From an uncultured Dialister sp. (GTDB lineage: Bacteria; Bacillota; Negativicutes; Veillonellales; Dialisteraceae): 11,042 nucleotides of DNA. Each line of letters opens with the position of its first letter. The stretch's first letter is position 1. The notes below the pieces were generated by a model. That model saw nothing but the letters and a program-made list of their open reading frames with translations, made no database searches and had not been told where the DNA came from. Position numbers and translations under genes: made by a program. Below, in pieces: positions 6,322 through 11,042 of the stretch. The stretch spans positions 1-11,042 of the forward strand of contig UQYL01000036.1 of NCBI GenBank assembly GCA_900545365.1, in the 5' to 3' direction.

Positions 6322-7275
6322 TCAGACGGTGATGATGTCTTCCGGGCGGACGCTCACCGTGAGAGAGGCGCCCGGGGCGGCCCGCACGGGCGAGAGGATC
6401 GTCCAGCGCTCGCCGCCGCAGAGGAGATGGACCTCATAGCCCGCGCCGAGATACTGGCTGGAGACCACGCCGGCGGTGAAAATGCGCGCGCCGGGGGCCG
6501 GCGAGAGAGACGCTTTCTCCGGCCGGAAGAAATGGCGGCTGTCGATCCAGTTCGACAGGCCGACGAAATGGGCCGCAAAGGACGTGGCCGGATGGCTGTA
6601 CACCGCCTCCGGCGCGTCGTACTGCTCGAGGCGGCCCGCGGAAAAGACGGCGATGCGGTCGCTCATGCTGATGGCCTCCGACTGGTCGTGCGTGACGAAG
6701 ACCGCCGTCAGGCCCAGCCGCGTCACCAGCTCGCGGAGCTCCACGCGCATTTCCGCCCGGAGCTGCGCGTCCAGCGCGGACAGCGGCTCGTCGAAGAGAA
6801 TGCACTCCGGCTCCGTCACCACCGCCCGGGCGAAGGCCACGCGCTGCTGCTGCCCGCCGGAGAGCTGGTGCGGGTAGCGGTCCGTCAGTTCCTCCAGATG
6901 CACGATGGAGAGCGCCTGCCGCACCCGCTCCGCGAGATGCTCCGTCCGGCCTGACGCGCGCAGGCCGAACGCCGTATTCTCGAAGACCGTCATGTGCGGC
7001 CACAGGGCGAAATCCTGAAAGACGAAGCCCAGTCCGCGCGCCTCCGGCGGGACCGAGACGCCCCGCTCCCCGGAGAAGACGCATCGGCTGCCGAGAAAGA
7101 TCTCGCCCGCGTCCGGCGTCTCCAGCCCGGCGATCATCCGGAGAAGCGTCGTCTTGCCGCAGCCCGACGGGCCCAGCAGCGTGGTGAAGCTCCCGCTCCG
7201 GATCGTGAGGGACACGTCCCGTATGACGGGCTTTTCGCCGTACGATTTGCTGATGTGCTGTAATGTGATATCCAT
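6322..7275 (-). CDS. ABC importer ATP-binding protein (FbpC/PotA-type)
   Basis: A 317-residue cytoplasmic ATPase that powers the importer. It has Walker A GPSGCGKTT (35-43), Q-loop Gln87 in FVFQDFALWPHMTVFEN, signature LSGGQ (138-142), Walker B ILFDEP (159-164), D-loop SALD (166-169) and switch His196 in THDQSEA. A TOBE-like regulatory domain fills about 230-317, ending in VRPEDI as usual for the CysA/PotA/FbpC subclass. All catalytic residues are present. AGGAGG lies six bases before ATG 7275. It is the first gene of the operon, 39 bases upstream of the binding protein. An ATPase-first order is less common than binding-protein-first, and places the abundant binding protein in the middle. Confidence 0.9.
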   Translation of the reverse strand: MDITLQHISKSYGEKPVIRDVSLTIRSGSFTTLLGPSGCGKTTLLRMIAGLETPDAGEIFLGSRCVFSGERGVSVPPEARGLGFVFQDFALWPHMTVFENTAFGLRASGRTEHLAERVRQALSIVHLEELTDRYPHQLSGGQQQRVAFARAVVTEPECILFDEPLSALDAQLRAEMRVELRELVTRLGLTAVFVTHDQSEAISMSDRIAVFSAGRLEQYDAPEAVYSHPATSFAAHFVGLSNWIDSRHFFRPEKASLSPAPGARIFTAGVVSSQYLGAGYEVHLLCGGERWTILSPVRAAPGASLTVSVRPEDIITV

Positions 7276-7499
7276 GCCGACCTCCTTCTGCCGCTGGCCC
7301 CATTGTACGGGGGAAAAACAAAGGCCCCGTCAGAGCCGTGTAAAAAAATCGTCTCGTCCGAGGCCGGAGTCCGGCGGATTTCCCTTATAATAAGAAAGAT
7401 AAATAAAAGCGGCGGAGAGAAGGGACGCCTTGCGGGATGCGCCGCGCCGTGCTATACTATGTTCGTCGGGAATGCCCGGCTTTTTTAAGTGAACTTTCA
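7276..7499. other. Divergent intergenic region between the importer operon and rpmG
   Basis: This stretch must carry the minus-strand promoter of the importer operon. The best minus-strand -10 candidate is TACAAT (RC of 7303-7308), without a clear -35; an AT-rich patch near 7381-7410 is an alternative. On the plus strand TATAAT (7388-7393) and TATACT (7453-7458) are present with poor -35 boxes. No Fur-type 19-bp dyad is obvious. A plus-strand terminator hairpin lies at 7465-7486. No protein gene is credible here. Confidence 0.5.
7465..7486 (+). terminator. Orphan plus-strand terminator upstream of rpmG
   Basis: GTCGGG (7465-7470) pairs with CCCGGC (7475-7480) across AATG and runs into six T. 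No plus-strand gene ends nearby; the nearest upstream plus-strand unit is the sRNA, which ends at 3519. It may end a short transcript starting near 7400, or block antisense transcription from entering the ribosomal operon. Confidence 0.6.
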
Positions 7500-7529
7500 T
7501 TGACTTCCCGCGGGCGGCTGTGATATAAT
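7500..7529 (+). promoter_or_regulatory. Promoter of the rpmG-secE-nusG-rplKAJL cluster
   Basis: TTGACT (7500-7505), an 18-base spacer and a perfect TATAAT (7524-7529) with the extended element TGA before it (7521-7523). This is the strongest promoter in the window and lies 53 bases upstream of rpmG, as expected for ribosomal protein genes. The start point is near 7536. Confidence 0.85.
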
Positions 7530-7582
7530 CCATCAGTATGCTGCAATAGGGAAAACCCGAAAATTTGAGTGAGGTGTAAAGA

Positions 7583-7732
7583 ATGCGTGAAGGAATTACT
7601 CTTGCATGTACTGAATGCAAGCGCCGCAACTATCGTACGAACAAAAACAAGAAAAACAATGCAGAACGCATCGAAATGATGAAATACTGCAAATGGTGCA
7701 GAAAACACACCCTGCATAAAGAAACGAAATAA
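7583..7732 (+). CDS. rpmG: 50S ribosomal protein L33, zinc-binding form
   Basis: A 49-residue basic protein, MREGITLACTECKRRNY at the N-terminus and HTLHKETK at the C-terminus. It is the usual length for L33. Two pairs of cysteines, CTEC (9-12) and CKWC (36-39), make the zinc ribbon of the C+ type; the zinc-free paralogue lacks these. It is part of the large ribosomal subunit near the exit site. ATG 7583 has a GAGGTG site six bases upstream. It opens the transcript and is followed 25 bases later by secE, a gene order common in Firmicutes. Confidence 0.95.
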   Translation: MREGITLACTECKRRNYRTNKNKKNNAERIEMMKYCKWCRKHTLHKETK

Positions 7733-7757
7733 TTAGTATCCGAACTGGGGTGTAACC

Positions 7758-7982
7758 ATGGCGAATCGTCGGCAGACGGCAGAAGAAAACACCGCCGCAT
7801 GGAATAAATTCTTCCGCGAGACCAAGATGGAAATGAAAAAAGTCATCTGGCCCACGAAAAAGCAGCTCGGTCACTACACGATGACCGTCATCGCTTCCGT
7901 GCTCCTCGTTTCCTGCCTGCTCGTTGCGGTTGACTTCGTTTTCACCGGCCTCTCCAGGCTGCTGATCAGTGCAGTAGGCTGA
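7758..7982 (+). CDS. secE: Preprotein translocase subunit SecE
   Basis: A 74-residue inner-membrane protein of the SecYEG translocon. The N-terminal half is polar and holds the amphipathic segment FFRETKMEMKKVIWPTKKQL (18-37), including the conserved KKVxWP motif. A single membrane span covers about 40-66. This is the short one-span form usual in Firmicutes and sufficient for SecY binding. The ribosome-binding site is a weak GGGGTG before ATG 7758. It lies 25 bases after rpmG and 11 bases before nusG. Confidence 0.95.
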   Translation: MANRRQTAEENTAAWNKFFRETKMEMKKVIWPTKKQLGHYTMTVIASVLLVSCLLVAVDFVFTGLSRLLISAVG

Positions 7983-7993
7983 AAGGAGGACCT

Positions 7994-8551
7994 ATGCCGG
8001 AGAACGAAGAACAACTTGAGAACAAAGAAAAAAATATCCGCTGGTATGTCATACATACGTATTCCGGCTACGAAAACAAAGTGCTGGATACGCTGACGCG
8101 CAAAGTCCACTCCATGGGACTGGAAGACACGATCAAACAGATCCTTCTCCCCATGCAGGATGAAGAAGAAGTCAAGGAAGGCCAGAAAAAAGTGGTCTCC
8201 CGGAAAGTATTCCCCGGCTATCTTCTCATCGAGATGGAAGTCAATGACCACAGCTGGTATGTCGTGCGGAATACGCCGGGCGTGACCGGATTCGTTGGCA
8301 CCACCACGAAGCCGATCCCCCTGTCCGACGAAGAAGTCGACCGTATTCTTCACAAAGATAAGAAAGTCCCGGTGAAGATCAATGTCAAAGCGGGCGACAG
8401 CATCCGCATCACCGAAGGGCCTTTCGCTGATCACGTGGCTACCGTGCTCAATGTAGCGGCTGACAAAGGCAGGATCACTGCCGAGATCAGCGCCTTTGGG
8501 CACGCTACCAAGATAGAGCTGGAAGCGGGCTTCTTTGAGCCCCTTTCGTAA
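7994..8551 (+). CDS. nusG: Transcription elongation/termination factor NusG
   Basis: A 185-residue RNA polymerase factor that clamps the elongation complex. The NGN domain covers about 15-120, with RWYVIHTYSGYENKV, FPGYLLIEM and NTPGVTGFVG. The KOW domain covers about 128-185, with GDSIRITEGPFADHVATV, and ends IELEAGFFEPLS. In addition to its polymerase role the KOW domain can bind Rho or ribosomal S10. The first 14 residues form an acidic extension. GGAGG is five bases before ATG 7994. It is co-transcribed with secE, and a structured leader separates it from rplK. Confidence 0.96.
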   Translation: MPENEEQLENKEKNIRWYVIHTYSGYENKVLDTLTRKVHSMGLEDTIKQILLPMQDEEEVKEGQKKVVSRKVFPGYLLIEMEVNDHSWYVVRNTPGVTGFVGTTTKPIPLSDEEVDRILHKDKKVPVKINVKAGDSIRITEGPFADHVATVLNVAADKGRITAEISAFGHATKIELEAGFFEPLS

Positions 8552-8554
8552 AAC

Positions 8555-8624
8555 TCTGGTGAGACACGGCGCTGCGCAAAGCGCGCCGGAACCTCACGTG
8601 GGAGGGGAAACCCGTCTGTACCAC
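8555..8624 (+). promoter_or_regulatory. Structured leader of rplK-rplA with probable L1-binding site
   Basis: The 101-base nusG-rplK gap folds into two parts. The first is a hairpin with GTGAG and CTCAC outer arms and GGCGC/GCGCC inside. The second (8598-8624) has GTGG pairing with CCAC around GA, GGGG, AAA, CCCG and a short TCTGTA side loop. This resembles the mRNA site bound by free L1 upstream of rplK-rplA in many bacteria, which mimics its 23S rRNA target and represses translation. The assignment rests on position and shape. Confidence 0.6.
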
Positions 8625-8652
8625 ATCCTCAAAGAGTAAGGAGGTGTCAACT

Positions 8653-9078
8653 ATGGCAAAGAAAATTACTAAGGTAGTGAAACTGCAGGTACCGGCAGGC
8701 AAAGCCACCCCGGCTCCGCCAGTCGGCCCGGCCCTCGGCCAGGCAGGCGTCAACATCATGGCTTTCGTAAAGGACTTCAATGACCGCACCGCGAGCCAGG
8801 CAGGCCTGATCATCCCTGTAGAAATCACCGTATACGAAGATAGAAGCTTCACTTTCATCTGCAAAACGCCGCCGGCAGCCGTTCTTCTGAAGAAAGCGGC
8901 AGGCATCGAAACCGCCTCCGGCGAACCGAACAAGAAGAAAGTAGGCAAGGTCACCAAAGCGCAGGTCAAGGAGATCGCTGAAACCAAGATGCCTGACCTG
9001 AACGCGAACGACGTAGAAGCAGCAATGCGCCTCGTCGAAGGTACCGCCCGCAGCATGGGCATCGAAGTCGTAGACTGA
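8653..9078 (+). CDS. rplK: 50S ribosomal protein L11
   Basis: A 141-residue protein, the standard length, that shapes the GTPase-associated centre with 23S rRNA helices 43-44. The N-terminal domain carries the conserved PAGKATPAPPVGPALGQAGV, which contains the proline-rich stretch of the thiostrepton-binding face, followed by NIMAFVKDFN. The C-terminal domain binds rRNA. ATG 8653 has AAGGAGGTG seven bases upstream; a GTG nine bases earlier is part of that site and not a start. It precedes rplA by 51 bases. Confidence 0.97.
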   Translation: MAKKITKVVKLQVPAGKATPAPPVGPALGQAGVNIMAFVKDFNDRTASQAGLIIPVEITVYEDRSFTFICKTPPAAVLLKKAAGIETASGEPNKKKVGKVTKAQVKEIAETKMPDLNANDVEAAMRLVEGTARSMGIEVVD

Positions 9079-9129
9079 GACTGACCGTTCGTGGCAGGGC
9101 ATAGCCCGTTGACCACAAAGGAGGAAACA

Positions 9130-9834
9130 ATGGCAAAACTGACAAAGAAACAGAAAGCAGCCGCAGCCATCGTTGACAGCCATACACTCTATGACCTCGA
9201 CGAAGCTGTAGCGCTTGTAAAGAAGGCGGCTTCCGCGAAATTCGATGAAACGGTAGAGCTCTCCTTCAATCTGAATATCAACCCGAAATACGCTGACCAG
9301 CAGCTCCGCGGCGCGATCGTTCTTCCCCACGGCACCGGCAAGACGAAGAAAGTCCTCGTCTTCGCAAAAGACCACAAAGAAGACGAAGCAAAAGCGGCAG
9401 GCGCTGATTACGTAGGCGGCATGGATCTCGCGCAGAAGATCCAGGGCGGCTGGATGGACTTCGACGTCGTCGTAGCGACCCCGGACATGATGGGCGTGGT
9501 CGGACGCCTCGGCCGTATCCTCGGACCGAAAGGCCTCATGCCGAACCCGAAAGTGGGCACCGTCACCATGGACGTGACCAAAGCCGTCGGAGAAATCAAA
9601 GCCGGCAAAGTGCAGTACCGCACCGACAAAGCAGGCAACATCCAGATCGTCATCGGCAAAGTCTCCTTTGACGAAGACAAACTGAAAGAAAACCTGCGCG
9701 CCGTCTATGACCACATCCTGAAGGTACGTCCTTCCACGGTCAAAGGCGCTTACATGAAGAGCCTCACCATCTGCTCCACCATGGGCCCGGGCATCCACCT
9801 GGATCTCACCAAGGTGACAGCACCGAAAGCATAA
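9130..9834 (+). CDS. rplA: 50S ribosomal protein L1
   Basis: A 234-residue protein that builds the mobile L1 stalk and helps release deacylated tRNA from the E site. The family signature is clear: DVVVATPDMMGVVGRLGRIL followed by GPKGLMPNPKVGTV. The C-terminus reads MGPGIHLDLTKV, as usual. It probably represses its own operon through the site at 8598-8624. ATG 9130 has GGAGG upstream; the in-frame ATG at 9091 has no such site and adds residues not found in L1. Confidence 0.97.
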   Translation: MAKLTKKQKAAAAIVDSHTLYDLDEAVALVKKAASAKFDETVELSFNLNINPKYADQQLRGAIVLPHGTGKTKKVLVFAKDHKEDEAKAAGADYVGGMDLAQKIQGGWMDFDVVVATPDMMGVVGRLGRILGPKGLMPNPKVGTVTMDVTKAVGEIKAGKVQYRTDKAGNIQIVIGKVSFDEDKLKENLRAVYDHILKVRPSTVKGAYMKSLTICSTMGPGIHLDLTKVTAPKA

Positions 9835-9850
9835 ATCCATATTTAACACT

Positions 9851-9950
9851 TAGCTGAAGACCGGCGGTATCTGTAATGGGCGAAAGCCCGCCTCCCGAGG
9901 CTGAGTACTGGAAAAGCCAGTACACGACCTCACCGCGGTGAGGTCGTTTT
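9851..9950 (+). promoter_or_regulatory. L10 leader upstream of rplJ-rplL
   Basis: The 162-base rplA-rplJ gap contains the features of the L10 (rplJ) leader, the mRNA site bound by the L10-(L12) complex for feedback control. The conserved GAAGACCGGCGGTAT start is followed by GGGC-GAAA-GCCC (9878-9889), a GNRA-capped hairpin. CCTCCCGAGG then precedes GTACTGG/CCAGTAC (9905-9922), and a long terminal hairpin closes the element. Order and position match the family well. Confidence 0.85.
9924..9950 (+). terminator. Attenuator-like hairpin at the end of the L10 leader
   Basis: Positions 9924-9947 are a perfect 24-base palindrome (ACGACCTCACCG and its complement), followed by only four T before AGC. 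The very stable stem with a short U run suggests partial termination, adjusting rplJ-rplL output, perhaps under control of L10 binding just upstream. Confidence 0.6.
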
Positions 9951-9996
9951 AGCTAACGTGATAAATAAAAAAATCTCTGAGCAGAGGAGGTGTACT

Positions 9997-10542
9997 ATGA
10001 GCGAAAAATACGAAGTCAAGATTCGTCCGGAAAAAGTAGCCGTTGTCGAAGAAATGAAAGAAAAACTGGGATGCCAGGGCGTCGTGCTCGTATCCTACAA
10101 CAAACTGACGGTCGCGGACGCGACGCTGCTGCGCCGCAAATTCCGTGAACGCGGAGTAGAATACAAAGTCATCAAAAATACCCTGACCCGCATCGCAGCT
10201 GACGAACTCGGCCTGTCCGGCCTGGACGGACTTCTGGAAGGCCCGAACGGCCTTGCTACCTGCAAGGACGATCCGGTCGCTCCGGCAGCCGTACTGAAAG
10301 AATTCATCGCAGAGACGAAGAGCGAAGCCATCACCGTGAAAGCGGGCGTCCTCGACGGCCGTGTCATCAGCCCGGCAGAAGTCCAGGCACTGGCCGATCT
10401 CCCGTCCAGAGAACAGCTGCTCGGCATGGTCGCGGCGACACTGCTTGCTCCGATCTCCGGCCTGGCGCGTGCCCTCAACGGCAACATCACCAAACTCGCA
10501 TACGCTCTCGAAGCTGTGCGTAAACAGAAAGAAAGCGCATAA
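9997..10542 (+). CDS. rplJ: 50S ribosomal protein L10
   Basis: A 181-residue protein that forms the base of the L7/L12 stalk. The N-terminal domain (about 1-135) binds 23S rRNA and has KLTVADATLLRRKFRERGVE and YKVIKNTLTRIA. The C-terminal helix that recruits L12 dimers includes SREQLLGMVAATLLAPISGL and ends AYALEAVRKQKESA. ATG 9997 has GAGGAGGTG six bases upstream. It is a little longer than the E. coli protein, within the family range. It is probably autoregulated through the leader at 9851-9950. Confidence 0.97.
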   Translation: MSEKYEVKIRPEKVAVVEEMKEKLGCQGVVLVSYNKLTVADATLLRRKFRERGVEYKVIKNTLTRIAADELGLSGLDGLLEGPNGLATCKDDPVAPAAVLKEFIAETKSEAITVKAGVLDGRVISPAEVQALADLPSREQLLGMVAATLLAPISGLARALNGNITKLAYALEAVRKQKESA

Positions 10543-10575
10543 ACAAAGCGCATAAAAACAATGGAGGAAAAAACA

Positions 10576-10944
10576 ATGACTAACGAAGAAATCCTTAATG
10601 CCATCAGCGAAATGTCCGTTCTCGAACTGAGCGAACTCGTAAAAGCAATCGAAGAAAAATTCGGCGTATCCGCAGCAGCACCGGTAGCAGTCGCAGCAGC
10701 AGCTCCGGCAGCAGCAGCAGCTGAAGAAGAAAAGACCGAATTCGACGTCATCCTCGCTTCCGCTGGCGAAAGCAAGATCCAGGTCATCAAAGTTGTCCGT
10801 GAAATCACCGGCCTCGGCCTGAAAGACGCGAAAGCTCTCGTAGACGGTGCTCCGAAACCCGTTAAAGAAGGCGCTTCCAAAGCTGACGCTGAAGAAATCA
10901 AAGGCAAGCTCGAAGCAGCTGGCGCAACGGTAGAACTGAAATAA
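10576..10944 (+). CDS. rplL: 50S ribosomal protein L7/L12
   Basis: A 122-residue acidic stalk protein present as several dimers per ribosome; it recruits and stimulates the translational GTPases. The N-terminal dimerisation domain (1-32) reads MTNEEILNAISEMSVLELSE. A long Ala-rich flexible hinge follows (33-50), encoded by GCA/GCT runs. The globular C-terminal domain starts at EFDVILA and contains KIQVIKVVREITGLGLKDAK, the factor-binding helix, and GATVELK at the end. ATG 10576 has GGAGG eight bases upstream; ATG 10561 is part of that region and unlikely. It lies 33 bases after rplJ. Confidence 0.97.
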   Translation: MTNEEILNAISEMSVLELSELVKAIEEKFGVSAAAPVAVAAAAPAAAAAEEEKTEFDVILASAGESKIQVIKVVREITGLGLKDAKALVDGAPKPVKEGASKADAEEIKGKLEAAGATVELK

Positions 10945-10962
10945 TTTCAGCCCCGAAAAAAG

Positions 10963-10988
10963 AAGGCTCCCGTAAGGGGGCCTTTTTT
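10963..10988 (+). terminator. Terminator after rplL
   Basis: AAGGCTCCC pairs with GGGGGCCTT (one G-T pair) across GTAA, ending in six T. It is 18 bases after the rplL stop. In many bacteria a partial terminator here lowers expression of rpoB relative to the ribosomal genes. Confidence 0.87.
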
Positions 10989-10995
10989 GTATGCT

Positions 10996-11018
10996 AAAAA
11001 CCCCCGGTTTCACCGGGG
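10996..11018 (-). terminator. Minus-strand terminator-like hairpin at the right edge
   Basis: CCCCGG (11002-11007) and CCGGGG (11013-11018) pair over TTTCA. On the minus strand the stem is followed by G and five T (complement of 10996-11000); on the plus strand it has no T run. So it would stop transcription arriving from the right. This implies a convergent minus-strand gene or element beyond 11042, or simply a second hairpin in the rplL-rpoB gap. Confidence 0.55.
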
Positions 11019-11042
11019 AGTTCCCTAGAGCTTCTAGCTATG

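Noticed and set aside
3520..6954. An 1144-codon open frame on the plus strand across the importer operon
   Set aside because: It is antisense to three well-supported genes. Its product is dominated by Arg, Glu, His, Gly and Ala with no domain, as expected from the opposite strand of GC-rich coding DNA.
7453..7458. TATACT as a promoter for rpmG
   Set aside because: Its start point would fall on the 5' arm of the 7465-7486 terminator, its spacing to TTGCGG is only 15 bases, and a far better promoter exists at 7500-7529.
10674..10731. GCA-rich short repeats as a microsatellite or tandem repeat
   Set aside because: They encode the Ala-rich hinge normal for L7/L12.
9949..11013. A 354-codon minus-strand open frame over rplJ and rplL
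   Set aside because: It is antisense to two ribosomal protein genes and rich in Phe and Cys with no recognisable family.

Overview
The window comes from a didermic (two-membrane) Firmicute of the class Negativicutes, in the broad Veillonella/Dialister/Megasphaera/Selenomonas group. The main evidence is an outer-membrane porin with an N-terminal SLH domain (OmpM/Mep45 type), a hallmark of that class. It lies next to Firmicutes-style translation genes: a 49-residue zinc-type L33, a short single-span SecE, and an L10 leader. The sequence is GC-rich, most visibly in the transporter operon. The genus cannot be fixed from the sequence.

Layout. The left edge (1-54) holds the last 17 codons of tuf (EF-Tu) and its terminator. 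A WYL-family transcriptional regulator (156-1181, +) follows with its own terminator. A 430-bp gap carries a perfect 12-bp inverted repeat and a good promoter, and leads to the SLH porin ompM (1663-2982, +) and its terminator. The next 600 bp contain no protein gene. They do contain a near-consensus promoter (3355-3383) about 110 bp upstream of a strong terminator, with no start codon between them; I read this as a stand-alone small RNA (about 3390-3519). A three-gene ABC importer operon then runs on the minus strand from 7275 to 3616: ATPase, lipoprotein binding protein, fused 12-span permease. It ends in its own minus-strand terminator and has the gene content of ferric-iron (Fbp/Afu-type) importers. 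The right third (7500-10988, +) is the classic rpmG-secE-nusG-rplK-rplA-rplJ-rplL cluster, with a near-perfect promoter, a probable L1-binding leader before rplK, an L10-type leader before rplJ, and a terminator after rplL. The last 50 bases hold a hairpin that works as a terminator only for the minus strand.

How it fits together. The tuf end and the rpmG-rplL cluster are commonly near neighbours. Here about 7.5 kb of regulator, envelope, sRNA and transport genes lies between them. Each unit in this block has its own promoter and/or terminator, so it looks like a set of independent transcription units placed inside a housekeeping neighbourhood. OmpM provides outer-membrane permeability and tethering to peptidoglycan, the importer provides solute uptake across the inner membrane, and the WYL protein is a candidate local regulator; that last link is inference only. 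I see no CRISPR array, phage gene or complete insertion sequence. The most interesting unexplained item is the candidate sRNA at 3355-3519, whose -35 box sits inside a 13-bp dyad.
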